From Hydrogenovibrio thermophilus (GTDB lineage: Bacteria; Pseudomonadota; Gammaproteobacteria; Thiomicrospirales; Thiomicrospiraceae): DNA of 64,000 nt. This document shows, in pieces, positions 1 to 9,054 of this stretch. The DNA is taken from contig NZ_CP035033.1 in NCBI RefSeq assembly GCF_004028275.1, positions 2,352,501 to 2,416,500 of the forward strand, written 5' to 3'. The position numbers and the translations under genes are program-made. The notes beneath the pieces are model-generated. The model did not search any database. It had not been told where the DNA came from and saw only the letters and a program-made list of their open reading frames with translations. The stretch's first letter is position 1, and every line of letters begins with the position of its first letter.

Positions 1-934
1 CAGGGCTGGACGTCAACGGATTCAAGGCCAAACGCGTGACGCCGGCACGATGCAACGTCAATACCTGCCCGACAATGTCCTGAGGCGTGCCCACCAGCAT
101 GCGCTGCAAGAGTTCGTCCGGCGATAACTTCGACATAGGACCTTGCCCTTTGCCCCAAAGCTGCGCTTTTTGCGCCCGGAAGGATTCGATATGTTGCCAA
201 GCCAAGCGACGCGCCTGCTCCGGGTCGTCGTCCATAAACAGCCCGCGCGCCGCCATCAGGTCAGGCCTGGCGGATTTTGGATGTGCCTGTCGATACACGC
301 CTGCATTCCGTTCAATCCGTTCCAAATCCCAAAACTGCGCGGCCATCAGCCCGACATCCTGACGGGCGGCCATCGTCAAACTGCTGTCATCGGCACTGGC
401 GATAAAGGCCTCACGATGACTGAACCCGCCTTTCGGTGTCAAATCGACATTGTCCCACTGATAGAAATGGCCCTGATGCGTCACCGTCTCGCCCTTCAGC
501 AAATCCAGCATGGCCGGCACGGCCTCGTTCATGCGCTCGCGCGACTCCGATTGCTCCGCTTTGAAAACCGCATTCTGAGATTCAAACGGCCCGCCTTTGG
601 CAAAACCGCACAACACCCGTCCCGGTGCCAAAGCCGATAAGGTCGCCAATTGTTCCGCCACGTTAATCGGGTTATGAAATCCGACCAAAACCGCCGCCGC
701 ACCCAACTTCAAACGTCGCGTATTGGCCAGAAAGTGCGACATCAGCAAAGTGGGCACCGGCGTCAAACTGTAAGCATTGAAATGATGCTCCGTCACCCAG
801 GCTTCTTCATAACCTAGGGTTTCCAACGACACCGCCAAATCGGTGAATCGCTGGTAGGTTCGGGTCGCGTCTTCATCCCCCAAAGGCGTGACGTGAAACA
901 TGGCCCCGAGCGTCAAGGATTTTTCAGCGCCCAT
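1..934 (-). CDS. LLM-class (luciferase-like) flavin-dependent oxidoreductase, C-terminus cut by window edge
   Basis: Reading the minus strand from the ATG at 934 gives an open frame to the window edge (about 311 residues), starting MGAEKSLTLGAMFHV. It shows family hallmarks: the early stretch EEAWVTEHHFN, the segment LGAAAVLVGFHNPINVAEQLA, and a late segment VGTPQDIVGQVLTLHRAG. Family members use reduced FMN to oxygenate or reduce organic substrates in the cytoplasm; the substrate cannot be read here. A GGAGGAGGGA ribosome site precedes the start, and the first 11 bases overlap the end of the upstream binding-protein gene, so the two are probably translationally coupled with the TonB receptor system. 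A 9-base copy of the window-wide repeat lies at 262-270 and reads Ala-Arg-Pro. Confidence 0.85.
   Translation of the reverse strand, partial: MGAEKSLTLGAMFHVTPLGDEDATRTYQRFTDLAVSLETLGYEEAWVTEHHFNAYSLTPVPTLLMSHFLANTRRLKLGAAAVLVGFHNPINVAEQLATLSALAPGRVLCGFAKGGPFESQNAVFKAEQSESRERMNEAVPAMLDLLKGETVTHQGHFYQWDNVDLTPKGGFSHREAFIASADDSSLTMAARQDVGLMAAQFWDLERIERNAGVYRQAHPKSARPDLMAARGLFMDDDPEQARRLAWQHIESFRAQKAQLWGKGQGPMSKLSPDELLQRMLVGTPQDIVGQVLTLHRAGVTRLALNPLTSSP
262..270. repeat. Nine-base copy (CAGGCCTGG) of the repeat, inside LLM oxidoreductase gene
   Basis: TCAGGCCTGG followed by cggaTTTTgg; the T-tract is retained although the core has one mismatch. Confidence 0.7.
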
Positions 935-1997
935 TCAGCGTCCCTCCTCCCAGAATGTTACTCACCTGAACATCGGTCAGCGTCACTTGAAAAAACTGTT
1001 GATAGAAGCTTTTGACTTGCACCGCCATATCGATGCGCATCTGATCGCCGTACAACCGATTCATCAGCCATTGACTGGCCAGCAAGCGCATAAACGACGG
1101 CGGGCGATCCATCCAGCGGAAGGGCGTTTGTGGCATAAAGAACACCTGCTGATTGCGCACCGCTTTCAGATTGGCCCACTTGGGATCAAGATACACCTTG
1201 TCGTAAAAACGCCGTTCCTGTGTCACAATCGCGTCCGGGTCGTATTTCAAAAGCTGCTCGAAATTGATGGCGACTTTACCGAAACGGCTTTGCTGCGCCG
1301 AATCGCTCGGGCAAATATGCGGGTTTAAACCACCGGCCAAGGGGATCACCTCGGAATGAATGGAGCCCCGGCACTCGGTCGCCAGACCATTCGGTGATTC
1401 GGCGTAGTAAACGGTTTTGACCGGCACGCCGGACGCCGCCAGTAAATCACGGCGTTGCGCTTGCAAGGTCAAAACACGCTCGGCCGCTTGGGCCAAGGCC
1501 TCACCCCGCTCCGGCACGCCCAACCATTGACCGAGACGGCGAAACCCTAACGGGTAATCCGACAACACATCCAATTGCAACTGACACACCGGCACCCCCA
1601 GGTCCTTCAAGGTCTGCTGACGACTGAGGTGAACCGTCGCCCCGGACATCACAATCAAATCCGGTTGATTGGCCAGCAGCACTTCCATGTTCGGCGTGCG
1701 CCCTTGACCGAACCAACCACCGATGACCGGCAATTGAAAACTGGCTTCAGAGAAAATCCCTTTAGCCTGTGGCGGCGGCGGAAAGTTCCAACCGGCCAGT
1801 TTGTCCGGCGCGACGGCCATCACCAAATAGGCCAGCACCGGATTAGCGGCATAGACCTTAGAAACCGTTGCCGGCGGTTGACAGAAATCGTCCCCGGCCG
1901 ACAATGCTGGGTGACTGACAAAACATAATGCGACGAATACCCCTATTCGTAAACGAAGACAGCGTGCAATAAGCATTCTAAACATCCAAATGGTCAT
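924..1997 (-). CDS. Periplasmic substrate-binding protein of an iron/corrinoid-type ABC importer (FecB/BtuF-like)
   Basis: The protein has a hydrophobic signal segment ending VSHPALSA, then a TroA/BtuF-like fold: an early SKVYAANPVLAYLV, the segment LLANQPDLIVMSG and a late FRWMDRPPSFMRLLASQWL, a pattern I associate with binding proteins for iron or corrinoid complexes. The frame is open to 2066, but the ATG at 1997 (MTIWMF) has a GCGGAAG ribosome-site-like stretch and gives a more sensible signal peptide. It lies directly downstream of a TonB receptor and overlaps the next gene, so it should receive whatever ligand that receptor imports. No permease or ATPase gene is nearby; they would have to be encoded elsewhere. 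The ligand is inferred only as a metal chelate. Confidence 0.8.
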   Translation of the reverse strand: MTIWMFRMLIARCLRLRIGVFVALCFVSHPALSAGDDFCQPPATVSKVYAANPVLAYLVMAVAPDKLAGWNFPPPPQAKGIFSEASFQLPVIGGWFGQGRTPNMEVLLANQPDLIVMSGATVHLSRQQTLKDLGVPVCQLQLDVLSDYPLGFRRLGQWLGVPERGEALAQAAERVLTLQAQRRDLLAASGVPVKTVYYAESPNGLATECRGSIHSEVIPLAGGLNPHICPSDSAQQSRFGKVAINFEQLLKYDPDAIVTQERRFYDKVYLDPKWANLKAVRNQQVFFMPQTPFRWMDRPPSFMRLLASQWLMNRLYGDQMRIDMAVQVKSFYQQFFQVTLTDVQVSNILGGGTLNGR

Positions 1998-2147
1998 CAA
2001 AGCTTCCGCTCTCATCGGAAGCCGAAAATAAAAAAGGTTCAAACACACAGAGTATGCTTGAACCAACCTCCCCCTAGGTAAATGACAGATAACAGAGTTA
2101 GAGGAAAACGGTTGCGGCGACTCGATCGCTAAAGTCGGCCGCGAAAA

Positions 2148-4184
2148 TCAATAACTGGCATGCAGGTTCACCCACACAGTACGGCCCGGCATCGGGTCGC
2201 CCTCCGCCAATTCATAATCGGTGTCCATGACGTTTTTCAACACCACATTCGTGCTGAAGTGCTTGTTGATGTCGTAGGACGCCGTAGCGTTCCAAAGGTT
2301 GAACCCAGCCGTCGGACGCTCTCCGTCGGTACTGGTTTCCGACTGATCCTGATAATGCCAATCCACACCGAAATGCCATTTCGGCGCAGGGTACCAGTCC
2401 CCGTAAATGCTGACCTTGTTCTTCGGTGAATAAGTCGGCACCAAATCCTTCTCGCTCAGGTCACGATCCAAGTAGGCATACACCACGCCCAAATCCACCG
2501 TTTCGGTGACCGGCATATCCAATTGCACTTCCACCCCTTGCGAGGTCGCCGTGCCGACGTTTTGGTTCTGATTACAGGTCGTGCCGCCACACTCGGTGCT
2601 TTGCACCGTGACCGACTCGATGGCATCGGTAATGTCGGAATAGAACACATTGACCTGATAGTTCACGCGGCTCAGCTTCCCTTTGGCCCCGATTTCATAA
2701 TGCGTAGCCTGTTCCGGTTCCAAATTGACGTTTGGAATGGCACTGCCCATACGATAGGAATACAAATCTTTCATATTCGGGAAACGCGACTTCAACGACA
2801 CGCCGGCAAACAGGGTCTGCCCCTGAACGGTGTAATCCCCTTTGATCTGGAAGTTATTTTTGCCTTGTGTACCATCCGGGTCGTTTCTCGGGTCGCCGTC
2901 ATCCGTTTTTGTCATTTCGAATTCGTCACGACGATAACCCAGCGTCAAATTGGCTTTTTCGGTCAACGCAATGGTGTCTTCCAAGCCCAAGGAATAGATA
3001 TGGCTTTGGTAAGTACGCCAACTGTCGTCGAAGGTGGACGGCGAATTGTCTTTCGGCAAATCCCGTTCACGGTGCTCGTCGTACTTGATTTGCAAAGTCG
3101 CCCTCAAATCATGGTTGGCAATCGGCATGCCACCTTCCAAGCTACCGCCCATGCTGTAATCGTCATACTGCGAACGGAAAGCATAGCCTTTGGTGATGGT
3201 GTCGTAGTTGTCGTTATCATAGGAATAGAGCTTGTTTTTGAAGTTGTCGTAAAACAAACGCGACTTCACATAGCCTTTACCCACTTGCGTATGACCGACG
3301 TAATAGATACTTTCCTTATCCCACTCCGGCCAATCCCAGTAACGCACCGCCATCCCGGTATCGGAACTGCCGGCATATGGCGGCGATTCTTTCGTTCCTT
3401 CGGTACGGTAATAACTAATGGCGTATTCGTCGGTCGCATTCGGTGTGTAACCGAATTTCAGGTTCCCGGTGGCGCTTTCGCTGCCGGAATGGTCACGCGA
3501 GCCTTTCCCCTGCACGACATCGCCCGGCGCGTATTCGGTCGGACTGAAATCATCCGACAACGGATAATCGCCGCTTTCAAGACGGGAAATCCCGCCGGTC
3601 ACATAAAATTTGTCCGCTCGACTGCCGACCTGAATGTTCTGGGCATTCTTGAATAAACCGTCTTCACCGGCTTCCACGCCGATGTCGGCTTCCACTTCCA
3701 ATGGTCGATCCGGGCGACGGGTCACCAGGTTAATGGCACCGCCCATATTGTTCGGCCCTTCCAACAGTGACCCCAAACTCTTCGAGACTTCGATTCGGCT
3801 TAAATCACTGGTGCGGAAACGGCTCAAATCAATGTTACCGTCGTATGGAATGTAAATCGGAATGCCGTCCAGGTTGAGGGTAATCTGGCGGGAATCGAAC
3901 CCGCGGATATTGGCTCGCGTCTCGGCGCGACGACCACCAACCTGCAAGGTCACACCCGGCACATATTCAATCGCCTGACCCACGTCGGTCTGGCCGTGTT
4001 GTCGGATTTCGTCCGGCGTCACCACATTCACCGGATTGGATTTCTCGGCCTGGGCCGACACCTGGATTTTCCCCAAGGTGAACACCTGGTCGTCCGAATC
4101 GTTTTGTTGCGGGTCCGCCCAAGCCGGTTGTGCAAGCAACGCGGCGATGGCGACGGTTAACTGGATATTTTTCTTATACGTCAT
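2148..4184 (-). CDS. TonB-dependent outer-membrane receptor
   Basis: A 678-residue outer-membrane receptor. Residues 1-23 form a signal peptide ending QPAWA; a TonB-box-like stretch QVFTLGKIQV follows. The plug spans about 50-165 (GQTDVGQAIEYVPGV, DGIPIYIPYDG, GGAINLVTRRP), then the 22-strand barrel, ending in the usual aromatic C-terminus (LHASY). Receptors of this type use the proton motive force through TonB-ExbBD to import scarce chelates. The gene order receptor, binding protein, flavin oxidoreductase on one strand suggests import followed by redox processing of an organic or metal-chelate ligand, but the ligand is unknown. The 346-base leader upstream has no box I can assign confidently. 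Confidence 0.9.
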   Translation of the reverse strand: MTYKKNIQLTVAIAALLAQPAWADPQQNDSDDQVFTLGKIQVSAQAEKSNPVNVVTPDEIRQHGQTDVGQAIEYVPGVTLQVGGRRAETRANIRGFDSRQITLNLDGIPIYIPYDGNIDLSRFRTSDLSRIEVSKSLGSLLEGPNNMGGAINLVTRRPDRPLEVEADIGVEAGEDGLFKNAQNIQVGSRADKFYVTGGISRLESGDYPLSDDFSPTEYAPGDVVQGKGSRDHSGSESATGNLKFGYTPNATDEYAISYYRTEGTKESPPYAGSSDTGMAVRYWDWPEWDKESIYYVGHTQVGKGYVKSRLFYDNFKNKLYSYDNDNYDTITKGYAFRSQYDDYSMGGSLEGGMPIANHDLRATLQIKYDEHRERDLPKDNSPSTFDDSWRTYQSHIYSLGLEDTIALTEKANLTLGYRRDEFEMTKTDDGDPRNDPDGTQGKNNFQIKGDYTVQGQTLFAGVSLKSRFPNMKDLYSYRMGSAIPNVNLEPEQATHYEIGAKGKLSRVNYQVNVFYSDITDAIESVTVQSTECGGTTCNQNQNVGTATSQGVEVQLDMPVTETVDLGVVYAYLDRDLSEKDLVPTYSPKNKVSIYGDWYPAPKWHFGVDWHYQDQSETSTDGERPTAGFNLWNATASYDINKHFSTNVVLKNVMDTDYELAEGDPMPGRTVWVNLHASY

Positions 4185-4530
4185 AACAGTTTAAATCCTT
4201 TTACGTCCTCAAAATATACTTTGGTACATATCGAGAGCGTAAAAAATAGCCGTCGGCTCAACCCGCTTCTCAAACAGGTTCTGCGCGACAGCTTCCGGAG
4301 CGAATCCTCTTTCGCGCCGGATACGGAATATTTTTCGATATGTACAAAAAGAAATAACGAGGCGTTATTAGAACACGCTAATATGGTGGAATCAAACTTT
4401 TTGTAAATAAAAAAAATTATCACTCCATAAAACGGATTAATTTTCTTAAGGGCACTTATCTTGCCAGACGGCAACGCACCCTTTAAGATGGCCTTGAGAT
4501 GACCTTTCACTGCCAACCGGGATTCAAACC
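4185..4530. other. Intergenic region between divergent TonB receptor and DUF2059 genes
   Basis: 346 bases with no convincing gene. It holds an 11-base inverted repeat (GTACATATCGA at 4224-4234, TCGATATGTAC at 4335-4345), GC-rich hairpin-forming sequence between the arms, and a second possible stem-loop around 4449-4485 (AAGGG...CCCTT enclosing TTGCC/GGCAA). I looked for cobalamin, TPP and Fur signals and found no clear match. It should contain the promoters for both flanking genes. Confidence 0.5.
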
Positions 4531-5001
4531 ATGAAAAAATTGCTCGCCTTGCCGTTTTTAACGCTCTCTTTGCACTTGCCGTCCGCCTTCGCGGAACCCG
4601 CCACTACCGACAGCGTTAAACAGTTGATGGAGACCACCGGCTCGACGCAAATGTCCCGCCAGATCGTACAGCAGATGATTCCGATGTTGAAAAAACTGGT
4701 GCCGGATGCACCGGATGATTTCTGGGACAGTTTTATGAAAGAGATTAACCCGGAGCAGATCAACGCCCTGGTGATTCCGATATACCAAAAATACCTGAAC
4801 GAAGAAGACGTTCAAAAAATCAATGCGTTTTACGAAACTCCCACCGGCCAGAAACTCTTGAAGGTACAGCCGAAAATCGCACGGGAATCGATGCAAGCCG
4901 GCCAGGCCTGGGGCCGAGAAATCGCGCAAAAGGTGTTGAGCGAGTATGAAAAATCGCAGCGCCAGGCCACCCCGCCACCGCAAGACAACCTATTGGAGTA
5001 A
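4531..5001 (+). CDS. DUF2059 family secreted protein
   Basis: 156 residues: signal peptide MKKLLALPFLTLSLHLPSAFA, then a helical domain with VKQLMETTGSTQMSRQ and the conserved C-terminal pattern FYETPTGQKLLKVQP, characteristic of the DUF2059 family. The product should be periplasmic; the function of the family is not established. It is the only plus-strand gene between the TonB cluster and the MOSC gene, with which it converges 14 bases apart without an obvious terminator. The tail is Pro/Gln-rich. Confidence 0.8.
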   Translation: MKKLLALPFLTLSLHLPSAFAEPATTDSVKQLMETTGSTQMSRQIVQQMIPMLKKLVPDAPDDFWDSFMKEINPEQINALVIPIYQKYLNEEDVQKINAFYETPTGQKLLKVQPKIARESMQAGQAWGREIAQKVLSEYEKSQRQATPPPQDNLLE

Positions 5002-5015
5002 TTATTAAATTGATG

Positions 5016-5693
5016 TCAGTGGCCGAATAAGCGCGGTTGCCAATTTTCCAGTTTGCCGGACGCCAACCGCTTTTGCAACGTGCGATGCCAGGACGACGGC
5101 AGCGGCAAGTCCAATAAGGCTTCCAATTCAGAAACGTTTAAACCATCCCGATAAAACACCCGCATGATGCGCTCGATGCTCCAATCGGGATACGACCGCG
5201 CCAACAATTCGACCTCGTCTCCGGCCTGCACGTTTCCCGATTCCAACACACGCAAATACCACCCGACCTTCAGACTGTTCTGAACCTGTTGTGCCATATC
5301 CGCCACCCCGAAGCGCAGATTCAGTTTCCAGCAAGGCTGGCGTCCCTGCGACACCTCAAAACGGGCGGAACCGATCTGCCAAACATCCCCGAAACACACA
5401 TCGGATTCCACCAGGCCTGACACCGACAGGTTCTCCCCAAACGCACCAGGCCTGGCCAATAATGGCGAATCAATCTGGGTTTGCCAGAAAGCATAATGCG
5501 CCGCCGGATACACATGCACCGCTTTATCCGGGCCGCCATGCACACGCAAATCCGCTTGTTGATCTCCGACCAACCCCAAGGGTTCGGCCATCACCGGGCC
5601 GGACACCGGGTGTTTGTCAATGCCACTTTCCGCCGCCTCACCCAACGCTGCCACGCGTCCGACCAAAACCGCCGCCACTTTACCGATTATCAT
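5016..5693 (-). CDS. yiiM: MOSC domain protein, YiiM-like
   Basis: 225 residues. The MOSC core shows HGGPDKAVHVYPAAHYAFW, GAFGENLSVSG and the conserved cysteine context GRQPCWKLN; a C-terminal three-helix extension (WSIERIMRVFYRDGLN) is typical of the YiiM group. MOSC proteins bind a molybdenum cofactor or carry sulfur; E. coli YiiM belongs to the enzymes reducing N-hydroxylated bases, so a detoxifying Moco reductase is the likely role. A perfect CCAGGCCTGG copy at 5446-5455 reads Ala-Arg-Pro-Gly in the GAFGENLS approach loop. It is transcribed divergently from a MocR-type regulator. Confidence 0.85.
   Translation of the reverse strand: MIIGKVAAVLVGRVAALGEAAESGIDKHPVSGPVMAEPLGLVGDQQADLRVHGGPDKAVHVYPAAHYAFWQTQIDSPLLARPGAFGENLSVSGLVESDVCFGDVWQIGSARFEVSQGRQPCWKLNLRFGVADMAQQVQNSLKVGWYLRVLESGNVQAGDEVELLARSYPDWSIERIMRVFYRDGLNVSELEALLDLPLPSSWHRTLQKRLASGKLENWQPRLFGH
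5446..5455. repeat. CCAGGCCTGG repeat copy, within MOSC gene
   Basis: Perfect core. On the minus side it is followed by tgcgTTTggg. A 9-base relative (CCAGGCCTG) lies 26 bases before it at 5411-5419 in the same gene. Confidence 0.9.
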
Positions 5694-5774
5694 AATTCCG
5701 CCTTTTCCTCGTGAGAACTCGACACGCGACTCGCCCCAGTTGATAGTTTTGTTTTAATACAATAAACTACTTGT

Positions 5775-7076
5775 ATGGAATCATATAGAAAAACCCTCAA
5801 CGCCGCAAGCATCGCCAATCACTTGGAAACGCAAATCCAAAATGGCGACCTGCCACCCGGCACGCCGCTGCCCACTGTTCGTGAGCTGGCCACACGCATG
5901 TCGGTTAACCCCAGCACAGTGGCCACCGCTTATCGTAACCTGCGTGCCGCCGGAATGATTGTCACCAACGGTCGAAAAGGTTCTCAAGTGGCACCGCCAC
6001 CGGCGCAACTGGATTTGTCGGTCAGTTTTCCGACCGGACTGGAAGACTTCGCCAGCGGCAATGTCGACGTCGCTTTACTGCCAAAACCGGAAGCCGACTG
6101 GTTCAGCCAACAAACCGACCAAATCGGTTATGAAGCCAACCGTGACGACGACGCATTGTTGGCGTTATCCAAACAGTGGTTGGCGGCGCAACGGATTCCG
6201 CATGACAAAATCGGCTTTTTTTCCGGCACACTCGATGCCATGGAACGCATCCTGCGCCAGCGCGTCCGCCCCGGTGCGAGCGTTTTGGTGGAAGACCCTT
6301 GCTGGCCGCCGGTCATCGCATTACTGAAAAACCTCCACCTCAAAGCCATCCCGCTGGATTTGGACGAAGACGGCGCACGGGTGCCCGATGCATCGCATCA
6401 GGATGTGGCCGGTGTGATTTTGACCTTACGCGCCCACAACCCCACCGGCATCAGCCTGTCGCCGCAACGCTTCGAGGAATGGAAACAATTTCTGGAAGGC
6501 AACCCGAAAATCACCTTGATTATGGACGACTACTGGGGGCCGCTGTCCAAGCAGCCGCTGCCGGACTTGTCCGACGACTTACCGAAAAACTGGTTTTACC
6601 TGATGTCGGTCAGCAAAGCCCTCGGCCCCGATTTAAGACTCTGCATAGCCACCGGCAACACGCGCTTGATGGCAGAACTCAAACAGCACCAACTGGCCGG
6701 ACCACGCTGGGTGAGTTTGTTGTTACAACGCCTGACCGCCCACCTTTGGCAAAAAATGATCGACGACAACGCTTTCGACGCGGTCGCCCAGGAATACGAG
6801 AACCGCCGTCGGTTGTTTGTCCAAGCCATGCAAAATCATCAGATACGGCTTTCGGTTCGGGAAGGACTGCACTTCTGGGTGCCGGTGCAGGACGAAGCCC
6901 TCGCGTTACAGGTGTTTTCCGCGGAGGGCATTGCGGTGCAATCCGGCCAGGCCTTCCGCATCCGCACCTCAAAAGCAATTCGCATCAGCGTCGCACATCT
7001 GACCGGCGATAAAATCCCGCAAATCGCAGACCTCACTGCAAAAGCCATGAAAGCCACATCGCAAAGGGTGCTGTAA
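5775..7076 (+). CDS. MocR-family regulator: GntR-type winged helix fused to PLP aminotransferase-like domain
   Basis: 433 residues. Residues about 10-75 form a GntR winged helix (NGDLPPGTPLPTVRELA, VNPSTVATAYRNLRAAGM). The rest is a fold-type-I aminotransferase-like domain with AHNPTGISLSPQRF and the PLP-binding lysine in MSVSKALGPDLRL near residue 280. MocR proteins sense PLP, amino acids or amines and control neighbouring metabolic genes. The divergent neighbour is the MOSC gene, 81 bases away, so that gene or its own promoter may be the target; this is inference. The effector is unknown. Confidence 0.88.
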   Translation: MESYRKTLNAASIANHLETQIQNGDLPPGTPLPTVRELATRMSVNPSTVATAYRNLRAAGMIVTNGRKGSQVAPPPAQLDLSVSFPTGLEDFASGNVDVALLPKPEADWFSQQTDQIGYEANRDDDALLALSKQWLAAQRIPHDKIGFFSGTLDAMERILRQRVRPGASVLVEDPCWPPVIALLKNLHLKAIPLDLDEDGARVPDASHQDVAGVILTLRAHNPTGISLSPQRFEEWKQFLEGNPKITLIMDDYWGPLSKQPLPDLSDDLPKNWFYLMSVSKALGPDLRLCIATGNTRLMAELKQHQLAGPRWVSLLLQRLTAHLWQKMIDDNAFDAVAQEYENRRRLFVQAMQNHQIRLSVREGLHFWVPVQDEALALQVFSAEGIAVQSGQAFRIRTSKAIRISVAHLTGDKIPQIADLTAKAMKATSQRVL

Positions 7077-7078
7077 CC

Positions 7079-7657
7079 TCAGGTTGCCAACACCGACGCC
7101 ACCCGTCGGCGTAAATCCGGCAACACCTCCCGTTCAAACCAAGGGTTCTTTTTCAGCCAATGACGGTTCAAAGGGGACGGGTGTGGCAACGGGATAATAT
7201 CGGGCCAAAACTCGCGATAAGCGCGAACCGTTTCCGTCAACGACCCTTTATAAGCCGGGCCGAGATAATGTTTTTGGGCATACTGACCAATCAACAAGGT
7301 CAATTGAATCTGCGGCATCTGTGCTTTCAAGGCCTCGTGCCACAAAGGCGCGCACTCCTTGCGCGGTGGCAAATCCCCGCTGCGTCCCTTGCCCGGATAA
7401 CACAATCCCATCGGCATTTGCGCAAACCAGGCCGGGTCGTAAAACACCGTGTCGTCCACCCCCAACCATTCGCGCAACAAATCACCGCTGGCATCGTTCC
7501 AGGGCAAGCCGCTTTCATGCACCTTTCGCCCCGGCGCCTGACCGACCACGAGGATGCGACTGTGTTCGCCGGCCTGCACCACCGGATTCGGTTCCAGATG
7601 CGCTTCACAGGCTCGGCATCCACGAATTTCGGTTAACAAGGTTTCCAGTTTCGACAC
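7079..7657 (-). CDS. Uracil-DNA glycosylase-like family protein
   Basis: 192 residues. It carries the family motif VGQAPGRKVHESGLPWND near residue 40 and the C-terminal LPHPSPLNRHW motif that contacts DNA in uracil-DNA glycosylases. Cysteines in GCRAC (14 and 17) plus GLCYPG and RKECAP could bind an iron-sulfur cluster as in family 4/5 enzymes, though I cannot prove that. The likely role is removal of damaged bases from DNA, but some members of this branch lack glycosylase activity. It ends two bases after the stop of the convergent MocR gene. A repeat copy sits 25 bases upstream of its start. Confidence 0.8.
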   Translation of the reverse strand: MSKLETLLTEIRGCRACEAHLEPNPVVQAGEHSRILVVGQAPGRKVHESGLPWNDASGDLLREWLGVDDTVFYDPAWFAQMPMGLCYPGKGRSGDLPPRKECAPLWHEALKAQMPQIQLTLLIGQYAQKHYLGPAYKGSLTETVRAYREFWPDIIPLPHPSPLNRHWLKKNPWFEREVLPDLRRRVASVLAT

Positions 7658-7681
7658 CGCGATGCATTCCTTAAAATTTGA

Positions 7682-7691
7682 CCAGGCCTGG
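7682..7691. repeat. CCAGGCCTGG repeat copy, intergenic
   Basis: Perfect core followed on the plus strand by ccaTTTTTacc. It lies in the divergent promoter region between the glycosylase-like gene and trpB. Confidence 0.92.
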
Positions 7692-7803
7692 CCATTTTTA
7701 CCATTCGACTATTTTCATCTTTCGCCGGCCAGTGTATCCTTATAGCCTTTGCAGACACAAGTTCAGCTTAACCAGAATCATAAAAACATCCGCAGGAGTC
7801 GAC

Positions 7804-9006
7804 ATGTCTTATTTGAAAAATTTCCCCAATGCCGAAGGTTATTTTGGAGACTTCGGTGGCGCCTTTCTGCCGCCGGAGCTGGAACCGCATTTCGCCGAAA
7901 TCAATCAGGCGTACCTGAACCTCGGGCGCTCGGCGGATTTTTTGAATGAGCTGAAATACATTCGCAAACATTATCAAGGCCGCCCCACACCGGTATATTA
8001 CGCCCGCAACCTGAGCCGAGAAGTCGGCGCGCATATTTACATGAAACGCGAAGACCTCAACCACTCGGGCGCGCACAAACTGAATCACTGCATGGCCGAA
8101 GCGCTGCTGGCCAAACACATGGGCAAAACCAAACTGATTGCCGAAACCGGCGCCGGTCAACACGGCGTGGCTTTGGCGACCGCCGCCGCCTATTTCGGGA
8201 TGGAGTGCGAAATCCACATGGGCGAAATCGACATCGCCAAGGAAGCCCCGAACGTCACCCGCATGAAATTGCTGGGCGCAACGGTCGTGCCGGTCTCGTT
8301 TGGCGGGCGTAGCCTGAAAGAAGCTGTCGATTCCGCTTTCCAATCTTACGTACCGCAAGCCGACACTGCTTTGTTCGCCATCGGTTCGGTGGTGGGGCCG
8401 CATCCCTTCCCGATGATGGTGCGCGACTTCCAATCCGTGGTCGGCCACGAAGCCCGTGAACAATACTTGGAAATGGTCGGCGAATTGCCGGATCAAGTCG
8501 GTGCCTGTGTCGGCGGCGGCTCCAACGCCATGGGCATGTTCGCCGGGTTCATCGAAGACGAAACCGTCACACTGAACGGCGTGGAACCGCTGGGCAAAGG
8601 CACCAAACTCGGTGAGCATTCCGCCACCATGACATACGGCAAACCGGGCATGATTCACGGCTTTAAATGCATGCTATTGTCCGACGACGAAGGCAACCCG
8701 GCGCCGGTTCACTCCATCGCCTCCGGCTTGGATTATCCAGGCGTCGGACCGGAACACTCCTTCCTGAAAACCGAAGGCAAGGTCAACTACCACGGCGTGA
8801 CCGACCAGGAAACCCTGGACGCCTTCTACAAACTGTCCAGCATGGAAGGCATTATCCCGGCCTTGGAAAGCTCGCACGCCGTGGCCTGGGCCATGAAGCA
8901 CGGCCGAGAGAATCCGGGCAGCACCCTGCTCATCAACTTGTCCGGTCGTGGCGACAAGGACATTGATTACGTTACCGAACACTTCGGTTTCGGCGAAAAC
9001 GCATAA
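7804..9006 (+). CDS. trpB: Tryptophan synthase beta chain (stand-alone TrpB)
   Basis: 400 residues from the ATG at 7804, preceded by GCAGGAG; the frame is open further upstream but that part is not TrpB-like. The protein condenses indole and serine using PLP. Visible active-site features: the PLP lysine in GAHKLNH, the catalytic glutamate in [11 protein letters not shown], the phosphate loop [10 protein letters not shown], the aspartate in [12 protein letters not shown] and NLSGRGDKD at the end. Lengths match TrpB. No trpA follows; the next gene is rsmJ, after a strong hairpin. HKLNH instead of the enterobacterial HKTNQ suggests a divergent branch or second copy. Whether it serves general tryptophan synthesis or indole salvage cannot be told here. 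Confidence 0.9.
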   Translation: MSYLKNFPNAEGYFGDFGGAFLPPELEPHFAEINQAYLNLGRSADFLNELKYIRKHYQGRPTPVYYARNLSREVGAHIYMKREDLNHSGAHKLNHCMAEALLAKHMGKTKLIAETGAGQHGVALATAAAYFGMECEIHMGEIDIAKEAPNVTRMKLLGATVVPVSFGGRSLKEAVDSAFQSYVPQADTALFAIGSVVGPHPFPMMVRDFQSVVGHEAREQYLEMVGELPDQVGACVGGGSNAMGMFAGFIEDETVTLNGVEPLGKGTKLGEHSATMTYGKPGMIHGFKCMLLSDDEGNPAPVHSIASGLDYPGVGPEHSFLKTEGKVNYHGVTDQETLDAFYKLSSMEGIIPALESSHAVAWAMKHGRENPGSTLLINLSGRGDKDIDYVTEHFGFGENA

Positions 9007-9010
9007 TTGA

Positions 9011-9036
9011 AACAAGGCCCGGCTCCGGGCCTTGTT
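9011..9036 (+). terminator. Hairpin after trpB
   Basis: Perfect 12-bp inverted repeat (AACAAGGCCCGG / CCGGGCCTTGTT) with a 2-base centre, five bases after the trpB stop. No long T-run follows, so it may attenuate or stabilise rather than fully terminate. Confidence 0.65.
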
Positions 9037-9054
9037 CAGCTGAACGCCCGTCCC

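Noticed and set aside
2523-3656. A 377-residue frame antisense to the TonB receptor
   Set aside because: Mirror frame of a clear receptor gene, no recognisable domains.
4181-4516. A 111-residue minus-strand frame upstream of the TonB receptor
   Set aside because: Low-complexity, no family resemblance, no ribosome site, and it overlaps the receptor start; it fills a likely regulatory region.
4185-4530. Cobalamin riboswitch before the TonB receptor
   Set aside because: No B12-box or other conserved core elements could be found on either strand.
9007-9054. TTG-initiated extension of rsmJ
   Set aside because: It would translate the trpB hairpin, has no ribosome site, and family members start near the ATG at 9055.
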